Assembly (NCBI RefSeq): GCF_000426865.1
Contig: NZ_KE384582.1
Location: 86,305-150,304, forward strand
Direction of reading: 5' to 3'
Source: Citrifermentans bremense R1
GTDB taxonomy: Bacteria; Desulfobacterota; Desulfuromonadia; Geobacterales; Geobacteraceae
DNA length: 64,000 nt
Under the pieces are notes generated by a model. It saw only the letters and a program-made list of their open reading frames with translations, ran no database searches and was not told the DNA's origin. This document shows, in pieces, positions 43,705 through 52,565 of this stretch. Every line of letters begins with the position of its first letter. Position 1 is the stretch's first letter. The position numbers and the translations under genes are program-made.

Positions 43705-45231
43705 CTACCTCAGGTAGTTATCAGCATAGAGCCCTTGGCTTTGACCAAAACTTTGACTAAAAGTGGCGGCAAGGTCGAGGGCTCTCGGTTTTTGGAGCGC
43801 TTCCAGCCCCATCCTCCTGTGGTAGCGGTCCGGAAAACCGATTTTCAACTCCTCCATCGCCAGGAAGTCCTCCCCTAGGTAGTCAAGGATAGCCTGGCGC
43901 TCATCAACAAGCCCTTGCCGATATTGCCCGTAGACCCTGTCGATCATATTCTTATTGCAGTGCCCCATCAGATCCACGAGTCGTGTTTTGGTTACACCGA
44001 TGAGGAGAGACCACTGCACGAAGCTATGACGGCATGCGTAAGGGATCCTTTTTGCGAAGCCGGCCTTCTTCATTGCACGATTCCAGACGGTCTTGACGAA
44101 GGATGCGTAGTTGAAGGGGCTGCCATCCTCCATCGTGAGCACGAACTTGTTTGCAGGCAGCGAAATGCCATTGTCGAACTCAATGATTTCGGTGCTACTG
44201 GATTTTGCCATGGCATTATCGAAAAGTTCACGCAGGCGACGAGTCATTGGCAATTCGCGTTTGCGGTACCAATTTTTAGGCTTAAATTTGAGGTAAACTT
44301 TCCCCTCCTTCTCACGTACTAACGCGCAGCGTATCTGCACCGCTTCCTCGCCCACATGCTGTTTCTGCAGCCCTTCCAGTTCCGACCCGATCAGCCCCAT
44401 CATAAGCAGGTTCATCACCAGATGATAGTGGGGATCCACGAAGAGAAGGAGCCGCTTCCATTCCGCGCAGAGTAAGACTTCTCGCCTTGATGGTTTCTCC
44501 TCCTCTTCTTCGCCGCGGAGGATCACAAGCCGTTCCTGTTCCTGCAGATGTCGATCTGTCAGTTCTTTGTACTTTTCCGTTAAGCCGCTGAATGGGCTCC
44601 GTAGATTCCAGTTATGGTCGTTGCAACCAGCGGTCCATATCTTGGTCATAGGCGTGATGATGCTCTTGAGTGTCTTGACAGAGAGGGGGGTGCCATTCCG
44701 CGCACCTTTGGCCCTACTGGGGATGGTCGTGCGGATACTTCGCTTCAGGTTGTCAATGAACGATTCCACTACGGTCGCCGTGATGCTGGCAAACGGCATG
44801 CTTCCAAAGTGCGGCAGAATCCTGGAGTTCAGCGCCTGCAGATAATCCCGCTGCTTCGTCACCGATGCAAAGGTGGGGATCTTCCGAGCCATCCACTGCT
44901 CGGCGTATTCTCCGAACAGCACATGCTCCGGTTCCGGATGTACTTCGCGTCCTTCCAGTTCGGAGAAATATGCTTTTGTCTTCTCGTCTAACCAATAAAA
45001 CGTGTTAGCGAAATTCAGAGTTCTCTTGCGGATCTTCTCGCCGACGTCATTAAGGAACTCTTTGAGTTCATCCCGGTCACTGTCAGTGTCCTCTCTGTCC
45101 GTCGGGAAGCGTAGCCGCTGCCCGAAGTACGAAAAATTGATGTAGAGGTACTTCGAGCCTTTAACTCGATAGATGCTGCCAAATGAAGGCTTTGGCCGTG
45201 TTTCCTGTCTTACATTCTTCTTTCTCTTCAT
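43705..45231 (-). CDS. Tyrosine-type integrase lacking the first catalytic Arg
   Basis: 508 aa. N-terminal DUF3596-like arm domain, a SAM-like core (about 105-250), then a catalytic domain with YACRHSFVQWSL (second Arg present), LMGHCNKN (His) and Tyr in DRVYGQY. In the first box, normally TGLRxGE, the sequence reads MMGLIGSELEGL: Ile stands where Arg is expected. It could be inactive or belong to a subfamily with an altered box. It is the integrase next to the tRNA-Gly fragment, pointing towards it. Confidence 0.82.
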   Translation of the reverse strand: MKRKKNVRQETRPKPSFGSIYRVKGSKYLYINFSYFGQRLRFPTDREDTDSDRDELKEFLNDVGEKIRKRTLNFANTFYWLDEKTKAYFSELEGREVHPEPEHVLFGEYAEQWMARKIPTFASVTKQRDYLQALNSRILPHFGSMPFASITATVVESFIDNLKRSIRTTIPSRAKGARNGTPLSVKTLKSIITPMTKIWTAGCNDHNWNLRSPFSGLTEKYKELTDRHLQEQERLVILRGEEEEEKPSRREVLLCAEWKRLLLFVDPHYHLVMNLLMMGLIGSELEGLQKQHVGEEAVQIRCALVREKEGKVYLKFKPKNWYRKRELPMTRRLRELFDNAMAKSSSTEIIEFDNGISLPANKFVLTMEDGSPFNYASFVKTVWNRAMKKAGFAKRIPYACRHSFVQWSLLIGVTKTRLVDLMGHCNKNMIDRVYGQYRQGLVDERQAILDYLGEDFLAMEELKIGFPDRYHRRMGLEALQKPRALDLAATFSQSFGQSQGLYADNYLR

Positions 45232-45312
45232 GTCATGTTCCTCTCATGGTGGCCCCTCCTCTCGGTCGATTTTTCGTTTGCGCCGATTAGGATAGTCCTC
45301 TGTGTGTCGATT

Positions 45313-45579
45313 TCAAGCCCTAAGTTTGCGATGGCATTTGTTTCCGGAGTTCGACTTTAACTTTGGCCTTTTGGAGGGTGGTTCTGGCTGGAGATGCGCC
45401 ATCAAATCCAGTATTTGAGCATTGGACCATGCGAATCGTAATATCCGGCCACAGCGCAGGTAGTGTTTTCCATGAACTAACATCCCACTCCGTATCCAGT
45501 TGCGGATAGTGTTTGGGCAGACCTTCAACCGCTTGGCAAACTCTACAATTCCTATAATTTCAGTTGTCTCGGTATTCAT
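45313..45579 (-). CDS. Small HTH (excisionase/MerR-like) protein
   Basis: 88 aa from the ATG at 45579. An HTH segment (IGIVEFAKRLKVCPNTIRNWIRSG) is followed by KHYLRCGRILRFAW, similar in design to the xis proteins at 42046. The frame stays open far upstream only because it enters the 13-bp minisatellite; that part is not coding. It lies 81 bp upstream of the integrase and on the same strand, so it is a good candidate for its excisionase. Confidence 0.7.
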   Translation of the reverse strand: MNTETTEIIGIVEFAKRLKVCPNTIRNWIRSGMLVHGKHYLRCGRILRFAWSNAQILDLMAHLQPEPPSKRPKLKSNSGNKCHRKLRA

Positions 45580-46310
45580 GGTGACATCCGCCTTAAAAAA
45601 ACAGATTTCTAAGTGGATGCCCCCCCAGTAAGACAAAAAACTCAGGAATTCAGAAAAAGTTTCTAGGCACCTCGCATAGGAGGCCAAATATCCCTGGCGA
45701 CGAGAAGATTTTATGGTTACCGCCAGATCCAACTGTCGAAGCTTCGGATCTGCATACGGCGTCCACCTCCAACGTCTACCTCGCCCAGTCCAAGCGCCCG
45801 ACCCAAGTGTCCCACCCAAGTGTCCCACCCAAGTGTCCCACCCAAGTGTCCCACCCAAGTGTCCCACCCCGGCGTCCCACCCCGGCGTCCCACCCAGGCG
45901 TCCCACCCAGGCGTCCCACCCAGGCGTCCCACCCAGGCGTCCCACCCAGGCGTCCCATCCTGGCGTCCCATCCAGACGTCCCATCCAGACGTCCCATCCA
46001 GACGTCCCATCCAGACGTCCCATCCAGACGTCCCATCCAGACGTCCCATCCAGACGTCCCCATCCAGACGTCCCCATCCAGACGTCCCCATCCAGACGTC
46101 CAATCCACACTTCAAATCCCGGTGTCCAGCCTAGGTGTGAAATGCTGGTCCCCAAAATACCGCCAAAGTCGCCAATCCAGGAGAACCTAGGGCATGGGAG
46201 GGAGTCATCACCAGCATCTAGATCACTCTCAAATGTAAGGTTCCCGAAGCCACGTGAGCGGTTTGAATCGAAAGTTTGGGCAGGCATTGTCATGTAGGGA
46301 TGTCAAACGA
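45580..46310. other. Gene-free stretch holding the minisatellite
   Basis: About 730 bp between the HTH gene and the next region, dominated by the 13-bp tandem repeat (45799-46110). Long open frames on both strands here are produced by the repeat and are rejected. Confidence 0.7.
45799..46130. repeat. 13-bp minisatellite with ordered variant blocks
   Basis: About 25 tandem units of 13 bp. Units 1-5 read CCACCCAAGTGTC; 6-7 CCACCCCGGCGTC; 8-12 CCACCCAGGCGTC; 13 CCATCCTGGCGTC; 14-20 CCATCCAGACGTC; 21-23 have an extra C (14 bp); the last are degenerate. Since 13 is not a multiple of 3, all frames are open. Each unit change happens once, as expected from stepwise duplication from one side. Confidence 0.95.
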
Positions 46311-47151
46311 TGGCAAATTCTTCTGGCTCGCTGGGGCGATATTCAAAAGGTAAAGGTTCGAAATGTCGGAGATAATTGATGTGGTAGGCCGAGACATAAA
46401 CAGGTCGAAGACCATAACGAGGATAGGAAGCCTATGGCTTTGCCCCCACCGCAGCGTTTGCTATGGGGGCAAGCTCCGTCCACGAGAACAAGCTCAAAGA
46501 GGCCTTGAAGTTGTCGCGGGTGGTGACGAGACCCCAGTTTACACATCTGGCGGTAATCGAGGTTGCATTTCAGGAACCTGCCCAGATCTTCTGGCGATGT
46601 CACGGCTTGTAGTCAACCTCCGGCAACTTATTGTGGCTAGAAATAAGTAAGTGCCTGGTAATAACCCCAATGATCTCATGGTGTTCAGACGATTTAGGAC
46701 GTTTTTTAGCTGAAACATAAACAGATATTTAAGATGCACAATTGATGGTCGTGGAAATATTTTTGAAATTTTTACGAAAAAAATAAACGTAATAATAGGT
46801 ACTTAGACGTTTGAGGCGTTTTTTTAAACAAAAAGTGGACTGAATTGTCTGCCGTGGTGCGCATTCCCAATACATGTTCGCACAAATGCGTCGGCACCCA
46901 ACGAGAATCCCTCAGCGGAATCCGTGGTGCTAGCTACTGAGGGAGCCGTCCCCGGTAGCAAACATTGCAGAGTAACCTCCGTACAACGCGACGGATGGTT
47001 CCTGCATTGGCACCGCTACTGGCGGGAGCCGCACGACGGCAGACACCTGGCCGACCCGCATGTAACCCGGGAAGTGGTAGTTGTTCAACCCTAAGAAGTA
47101 CTGAGGCGCCTTTAGCCTGCAAAAACAAACGACATAAAGGGGGCAAATCTT
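46311..47151. other. Gene-poor, low-GC region with unexplained short repeats
   Basis: 840 bp. An open frame of 95 codons (46363-46650) has no recognisable similarity and is doubtful. A hairpin (GCTAC/GTAGC arms) is at 46933-46959. The word GCTACTG followed by GGGAGCCG occurs at 46933 and again at 47015. No RNA class could be assigned. Confidence 0.4.
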
Positions 47152-47535
47152 ATGAAACTGAAGGATTCAGAACAACACATGCGTGGGAGCCCGCATAGCC
47201 AGGTGGAGGGCCTGTTCCATTTCGTATCTGGAATTGGGGTGAGCCGTCATAAACTGAAGACCGCGAGGACTCCCGACGTCTTGGTTCACTCTGACAATAC
47301 GCGTTCTGTTTATCTAAGGGTCTGGCATGCGGTCGCGGGATATGCGTTGGCAACGTATGGCATTTCGCAGATTTTAGAGATTCGACCATACCACATGGTT
47401 GAGTGGTTGGAGCTTCAAGTATCCCGAGGGCTAGCACCTGCAACCGTTCGCACATATTCAGCAGCTTTATCCAAATTCCTTTCCGCCTTGTACTACTACA
47501 AGACCGAGGCTGGGAGAAAACGGAGGCACAGATGA
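47152..47535 (+). pseudogene. Tyrosine recombinase, N-terminal half (split gene)
   Basis: 127 aa, ATG at 47152 with AAAGGGGG upstream. It is a SAM-like core-binding domain (VYLRVWHAVAGYALATYG, APATVRTYSAALSKFLSAL). The stop codon overlaps the start of the next frame (ATGA), where the catalytic half continues in another frame. A single-base frameshift is the likely cause; a genuine two-gene arrangement is less likely. Confidence 0.6.
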
Positions 47536-48152
47536 ACTCGTTTCGAGATTTTTGTTCAGAGAAAATACTCGATGCATGCCGTGCGAGGCACGACTACATC
47601 AGATGGGGAGGCTATGGGCGGGCTTTCGAGGACCCAGAGGCTCTGATTGCAGCAATTCAAGATCCTATGCACCAGTTGGCAGCGAAAATCCAGCTAGAAT
47701 CTGGCTGTCGTGGCGAGGGGGTGGGGTTTGCCCGTTCCAAGTTCTCGAAGTCAAAGCTGGATATCCACAACATGCACGGTATCAAGCAAGACCCTTATTT
47801 TCCGGATCGGGAAGTTGGAGAAATCCGGACGAAAGAAAAGGGCGGGTACGAATCGTCACACTACGTCTCTGTTGATACCTACGCGGAACTCGAGGCCTTT
47901 ATTGCAGCCCATGGCAGCCTTTGCGGAGACTACGGGAGCTATCTACAGAGCATCAACAAAGCGGCGAAAGAGACAGGCCAATATCGTCCAAAACGTGGGC
48001 CTCACGGCATTAAGCACGCTTTTGCTCAGCGATTCTTCAAAGAAGCAATTTTAGCAGGTAAATCAACGACATCTGCGGAAATTGAAACCTCACGGCGGTG
48101 CAGTCATAGAAGAGGTGACGTGTTTCGCATTTCGTACTCAGGACTGAGGTGA
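47532..48152 (+). pseudogene. Tyrosine recombinase, catalytic half (split gene)
   Basis: 206 aa from an ATG overlapping the upstream stop. Box I is LESGCRGEGVGF with Arg present. Box II reads GPHGIKHAFAQRF: Lys replaces Arg in HxxR. The third box is SRRCSHRRGDVFRISYSG, where LGH has become CSH but the nucleophile Tyr position is kept. The combination of frameshift and altered motifs suggests decay, though the pair could be a divergent functional form. Confidence 0.6.
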
Positions 48153-48156
48153 TCCT

Positions 48157-48675
48157 ATGAAACTTGATGTTCCCGGAGCTATCAAAGAGATTGACCGCTT
48201 GACTGCAACCACGGCTTCACAGAGGGCCACACTGCTGAAGTATACTGCTAAGCTGACAGATGAACTGGTGATCAAGGCGTTCAGAAAGGCAGACAACTTC
48301 TATTACGACACCCGGAATAGCCACAAGAAACTCAACAGGGTAATGCTTCAGTACTGTGGATTTGTACGGGCGATAAAGGAGTACCGGCATCTAGACACTG
48401 TTGCAATCCATCGAAAATGTGACGATGTGGCATCGATTGAAGAAGTACACGAAGCGCGTAGCAAGGCCGCGATGTTGCAGCGGGCCAAGCCACGAAAGAG
48501 TGCTGGGCTAGATTTGTACTTGCCTGATCTTGTCAAGTTTAAGGAGTCCGGCTACTCCCTGCGTGACATGGTCGATTACCTCAAGCAGCGCAACATAACC
48601 GTCTCCCACGAGACAATTCGGAGGAAACTAAATGAGATACGAAATAAGGAACAAGATCAATCTACTGAACCTTGA
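48157..48675 (+). CDS. Hypothetical protein with C-terminal HTH-like segment
   Basis: 172 aa, ATG at 48157 after GAGGTG. The first 115 residues are helical and charged. The end (KESGYSLRDMVDYLKQRNITVSHETIRRKL) looks like a helix-turn-helix of a type seen in recombinase-associated proteins. It starts 4 nt after the split recombinase and overlaps the next gene by 44 nt. Confidence 0.65.
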   Translation: MKLDVPGAIKEIDRLTATTASQRATLLKYTAKLTDELVIKAFRKADNFYYDTRNSHKKLNRVMLQYCGFVRAIKEYRHLDTVAIHRKCDDVASIEEVHEARSKAAMLQRAKPRKSAGLDLYLPDLVKFKESGYSLRDMVDYLKQRNITVSHETIRRKLNEIRNKEQDQSTEP

Positions 48676-49069
48676 TGATGCACTCGTAGTTTCAAAGAGG
48701 ATCCAGTATTCCCATGACGACGGGAAGCCATATTACCGAAATCATAAAGAAGGTTCCGTCACGTTGTTTGGCGAGGAACTCATCACCTGCATGGCGTCAC
48801 AAGATGGCAGCATAAGGGACATCCGTTACGACTTGAATGACTGCAACAAGTTGTTGATCCTGCTTGATTGTTACATCTGCAACGATCTGAAAGCGCCAGT
48901 GACGTTTGAGATTCAGGGGTATCTGACGGTACGTGGGGAGACTAAGCAGAAGAAGGGCCGAAATCTTCTCTTAGCGATGGGGAGCAGCGAATTGTATTTG
49001 ACACTCTTTGAAGCAAAGTGTGCGGAGAGGTGCATTAAAAATGTACTTATGTCGCTGGCGAGAGAGTAG
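48632..49069 (+). CDS. Hypothetical protein
   Basis: 145 aa. The ATG at 48632 lies inside the previous gene and has GGAGGAAA 4 nt upstream, which supports the start. The sequence is alpha/beta mixed (DVVSKRIQYSHDDG-like start, VTLFGEELITCM, LLILLDCYICND). No family recognised. It ends the recombinase-led operon. Confidence 0.65.
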   Translation: MRYEIRNKINLLNLDDALVVSKRIQYSHDDGKPYYRNHKEGSVTLFGEELITCMASQDGSIRDIRYDLNDCNKLLILLDCYICNDLKAPVTFEIQGYLTVRGETKQKKGRNLLLAMGSSELYLTLFEAKCAERCIKNVLMSLARE

Positions 49070-49156
49070 GGGGGGCACATGACCTTAGTCTTCGCCCTCA
49101 CAAGGGGATCTTTATGGCCGCCGGGAGCCACCACACGTTTCGGGACCGCTAGCAAA

Positions 49157-49199
49157 GAATGGCCGCTGCATTTGATTAGTTACTATGCAGCGGCCGTTC
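49157..49199. terminator. Long hairpin between convergent genes
   Basis: 49157-49170 pairs with 49186-49199 over 14 bp (one G-U) around a 15-nt loop. It lies between the plus-strand gene ending at 49069 and the minus-strand Xre gene, so it may terminate both. Confidence 0.6.
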
Positions 49200-49220
49200 T
49201 TTACAAGGGGGATGGTAAGA

Positions 49221-49556
49221 CTATTCTTTTGCCTGTTCTTTCATGAACTTGATTATTTGCGTTACGATCTCTCTATCTCGTGGTTTGAGGGCGGAGAAGT
49301 CTCTAAGCATTTCTGAGAGTTGATCGTCCACGAACATTTGTGGGCCAGTTCCCAGTAACAAGAAATCAGTTGAGACCCCCAGGACGCTAGCAAGTTTAAT
49401 GAGCATACTAAGCGGCGCAGACCTCGAGCCCTTTTCATAATAATTTATATTTGGCGGGCTGCTGCCCACTAAATCTGCTAATTGCCGCTGGGTTAGCCCC
49501 AAGGCCTCGCGGCTTCTGCGAATCCTTTCCCCAATCTGTTCTTCCAGTTCAGCCAT
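49221..49556 (-). CDS. Xre-family HTH regulator
   Basis: 111 aa, ATG at 49556 with GGGAGGAAG upstream. A standard HTH_3 domain fills residues 5-65 (IGERIRRSREALGLTQRQLADLVG, NINYYEKGSR, LIKLASVLGVSTDFLLLG). The helical C-terminus may dimerise. It is divergent from the small membrane-protein gene and from the Zorya side, making it a candidate controller of the island. Confidence 0.9.
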   Translation of the reverse strand: MAELEEQIGERIRRSREALGLTQRQLADLVGSSPPNINYYEKGSRSAPLSMLIKLASVLGVSTDFLLLGTGPQMFVDDQLSEMLRDFSALKPRDREIVTQIIKFMKEQAKE

Positions 49557-49608
49557 CGGCTTCCTCCCATCTTCCTATAAATTACACTGGTTATGACCTC
49601 TTCGTCAA

Positions 49609-49675
49609 TAATAATTGTCTCAGTGACATTTTTTAGTTGTCTTTTGGTTAACTCTCTGGTAATTAATAATTGTCT
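49609..49675. promoter_or_regulatory. Repeated operator-like words upstream of the Xre gene
   Basis: The 12-mer TAATAATTGTCT is at 49609-49620 and again at 49664-49675; TTGTCT occurs a third time at 49637. The Xre protein is the natural candidate to bind here. Confidence 0.5.
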
Positions 49676-49707
49676 TTGAGAATTTACAGTAGAAGAGGGG
49701 GGGGCAT

Positions 49708-49899
49708 ATGGTGAAGAGTGAGGTTTCATACACAACGATTATTCGAGGTACAGAATTTATGTCAGGAATTGCTGTCAACCTGCTGGTCTCGCTGCATATG
49801 ACAAGGGTAGCTGTGACAGTAGGTATTACACTGGTGGCAATTCATACTTTGGCTTCATTGCTCTACTGCCTGTATTCGTTCATGAATACTAAAAATTGA
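49708..49899 (+). CDS. Small membrane protein
   Basis: 63 aa, ATG at 49708 right after a G-rich ribosome site. Two hydrophobic stretches (about residues 18-30 and 33-57) and a short charged start. No family recognised. It could be a toxin-like or regulatory small protein, but nothing shows that. Confidence 0.5.
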   Translation: MVKSEVSYTTIIRGTEFMSGIAVNLLVSLHMTRVAVTVGITLVAIHTLASLLYCLYSFMNTKN

Positions 49900-50560
49900 C
49901 AGATTTTTCGCTTTTGCTGCAGCAGGGATATTGATGGAGTTTCGAAGACTTGGTAGGAGGTGTGCGTGCCGATTACGGAAGTGATAAGGGGGGTAAAGCC
50001 CAGGCATGTTATGGTGACGATGATACCGATCCGGGGAAGAAAGGCGTCACAGCGAGTCCCGTCCGGAAGATGTACTTGCGCTATTTTCCCAAACAAATGA
50101 TGTGATACAGCGCACCAGGCGCATCTGTGCGAGTTTATCGTGGCAGAGATGGCCGTAGCGTCACAGCACAAATGCTATCGGGGCCCGTGATTACACAAAA
50201 ATGGAATTAAAGAGGTATTAACACTCTAAAGCGGTTAATGAGACCACGGCGCGCACTGTTTCACGGTTTTTCACTCTCCCGTTATGGGTTTTCTTGGAGC
50301 TGGTTTAGTGCCTATTCAATTGGATGCTTTTCCTGATCCAAAGACGAAAGAACTTTTAAGATGCTTTCGATTGACACGGAAAAAAAGAGGGTGTAATAAA
50401 TTAGCTTTAATTTCTATTTTATTAACTGTGAACGTGACAAGACCGGGTCTGGTAAGAGCCGCCAACGCCAGCAGCTAAGTGAGTGCGGCATTGTTTCTAA
50501 AGCATGACAGGTTGTCCCTCACTCCACTTTTGAATTACCGATAAAAAGGACGAAATGTAA
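49900..50560. other. Gene-poor region upstream of the Zorya operon
   Basis: 660 bp. A 64-codon open frame (50284-50478) has no recognisable features and is doubtful. The Zorya promoter should lie here, but no convincing -35/-10 pair was found. Confidence 0.4.
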
Positions 50561-52558
50561 ATGACATGGCAGAGTGCTCTACATCTTATGGTAATTGGCG
50601 TAACTGGCACGTACTTAGTGCTTTTTGGAAGGGACTTCTGGCGCAGGTTCCTCGTTCCGGGAAGAAAACTGAAGACTGATTTATCAAATTCGGTTGAAGG
50701 GCTCAGGCTGCTGAAAGGTAAAACAACAGGGCCTTTAACAGAACTAGAAAAGGTTGCCCAAGAGGCGATGGAAACTGAAGCACTTTCCCACGCCTGGAGC
50801 GAGTTCTGTGAGACACTGCACCCTCAAAAGAAGACAAACGAACTTGGCCAGGATTATGTCATCTGCTGGAGGTCCACTGCGCTGGCTGAGTCCTTCTTCA
50901 CCGAAAAGGCACTGGTGGACACCCCGCTCCATGCAGAGTACTTCAAACATGTGCCAGGTATTCTCACCGGTATTGGTATCATCGGTACATTTGCAGGGCT
51001 TATCCTTGGTCTCATGAACTTTCAGGTGTCGAGCAATGCTGAAATTGTTCGTGGCAGCCTAACGGGCCTTATTCACGGTGTCGGTTACTCGTTTCTGGTC
51101 TCTTTTGTCGCCATATTTATGGCAATGACGATTACAAAAATGGAAAAGGCGATGGTGAACGATTGCTATCGCCAAGTAGAAAAGCTTTGCCAGCTAATCG
51201 ATAGTCTTTTTAACGCAGGCGCAGGGGAGGAGTATCTTGCTCGCTTAGTATCTGCCTCTGAAACCTCGGCCACCCAGGCTGCACAGATCAAGGACGCTCT
51301 AGTGGCGGATCTAAAGCAGATTCTTTCCGAACTGACCGCCCAGCAAGTGGAAGCAGCAGCACAGCACAGCACGCAACTGTCAGCGACCCTAACCAGAAGT
51401 TTCAGCGAAAGTATAACGGAGAGCATCACTGCTCCCATGGAGCGAATCTCCCAAGCCGTAAGCGTCGTGGGGGGGAATCAGGGGGAGGCGGTTAATAAGC
51501 TTCTTACTGATGTTCTTGCTGGTTTCGCAGCGAAGATGGAAGATATGTTCGGCGGTCAACTCCAGGGAATGACCACGCTGTTGCAGCAGACGTCCCAGTC
51601 GATGATCTCCGCAAGCTCGCAATTCGGGCAAATGGCCGAGACTCTGAAATCCGCTGGGGAGGGGGCTGCCGACGCAATGGCGGAGCGTCTAACACAGACG
51701 ATCCAAGCGATGGAGGCTCGGCAGGAGACAATGAACCGACAAATGGGTGAATTCGTAGAACAGATTCGAGCTCTAGTACGCGATTCCCAGTCGGAAACCT
51801 CTCAGAAGATGCAGACGGTACTTGGTGAGCTCGGAGAGAAGGTTTCCTCGATGGTTACTCAGCTTGAGGCGCAGTCGCGACAGACGGCGGAAGAAAGTCG
51901 GGACGTGCAGCAGCAGTTTGTAGCGCAGACAAGCACTACGGTTGAGGGCATCTCCGGGCAGTTGATGACTTTGGTGCAGGAGGTGAAGCACAGTGGCGAG
52001 GCCATGAGGGATAGCGTCGGGACCTTGGCGCAGACCAATCGAGACTCAATCGAGCGTCTTAACAGTGGTGCCGAGACACTCTATCTCGCCGCCACCGAGT
52101 TCGCAAAGGCTGGGCAGGGGGTGACGTCGGTTATGACCTCGGCAACTCGTGCCACGGAGAAGATCCAAGAGACCTCACTGCTCCTTTCTGGAGCAAGCGC
52201 TGGAGTACAGCAGGTCCTAGAGGATTACAAACATGCTCGCGAAAGCTTTGCTGCGATCGTTGCCGATCTTAAGTCCACTGTGGAAAATGCACGCCGCGAG
52301 GCCTCGATGACGGGGGAGGTTATCTCACGAATTCACACCGCGGCGGAGCACCTCGGAAGGGCACAGACTGACGCCGATGAATACCTCTTAGGCGTGTCCG
52401 AGGTGCTAGGGAAGAGCCACGAAGAATTCGCTCAAAACATTACGCGTACCCTCCGGGAAGGGAACAGTCAGTTCCACACTGATCTCTCTGGGGCGGTTGA
52501 TCTTCTCAAGAGCGCCATCCTAGATCTCGGCGACACCGTCGATTCCATAAAGAGGTAG
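50561..52558 (+). CDS. zorA: Zorya protein ZorA, MotA/TolQ-like motor subunit
   Basis: 665 aa. Three membrane segments: near residues 5-22, 135-158 (GILTGIGIIGTFAGLILGL, the MotA/TolQ/ExbB motif) and 170-192 (GVGYSFLVSFVAIFMAM). About 460 residues of mostly coiled coil follow, the long cytoplasmic tail typical of ZorA. It forms with ZorB a proton-driven inner-membrane motor that senses phage infection. First gene of a four-gene operon; zorB starts 7 nt after its stop. Confidence 0.92.
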   Translation: MTWQSALHLMVIGVTGTYLVLFGRDFWRRFLVPGRKLKTDLSNSVEGLRLLKGKTTGPLTELEKVAQEAMETEALSHAWSEFCETLHPQKKTNELGQDYVICWRSTALAESFFTEKALVDTPLHAEYFKHVPGILTGIGIIGTFAGLILGLMNFQVSSNAEIVRGSLTGLIHGVGYSFLVSFVAIFMAMTITKMEKAMVNDCYRQVEKLCQLIDSLFNAGAGEEYLARLVSASETSATQAAQIKDALVADLKQILSELTAQQVEAAAQHSTQLSATLTRSFSESITESITAPMERISQAVSVVGGNQGEAVNKLLTDVLAGFAAKMEDMFGGQLQGMTTLLQQTSQSMISASSQFGQMAETLKSAGEGAADAMAERLTQTIQAMEARQETMNRQMGEFVEQIRALVRDSQSETSQKMQTVLGELGEKVSSMVTQLEAQSRQTAEESRDVQQQFVAQTSTTVEGISGQLMTLVQEVKHSGEAMRDSVGTLAQTNRDSIERLNSGAETLYLAATEFAKAGQGVTSVMTSATRATEKIQETSLLLSGASAGVQQVLEDYKHARESFAAIVADLKSTVENARREASMTGEVISRIHTAAEHLGRAQTDADEYLLGVSEVLGKSHEEFAQNITRTLREGNSQFHTDLSGAVDLLKSAILDLGDTVDSIKR

Positions 52559-52565
52559 TTGAACC

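Noticed and set aside
45799..46130. CRISPR array
   Set aside because: Units are 13 bp and contiguous without unique spacers; no cas genes are nearby.
45580..46293. Long open frames across the minisatellite on both strands
   Set aside because: They arise because the 13-bp unit has no stop in any frame. Composition is a pure repeat and no ribosome site was seen.
46363..46650. 95-codon open frame as a gene
   Set aside because: No family resemblance, unusual composition and only a weak ribosome site; kept only as a remark in the region entry.
50284..50478. 64-codon open frame as a gene
   Set aside because: No ribosome site and no recognisable domain; probably chance.
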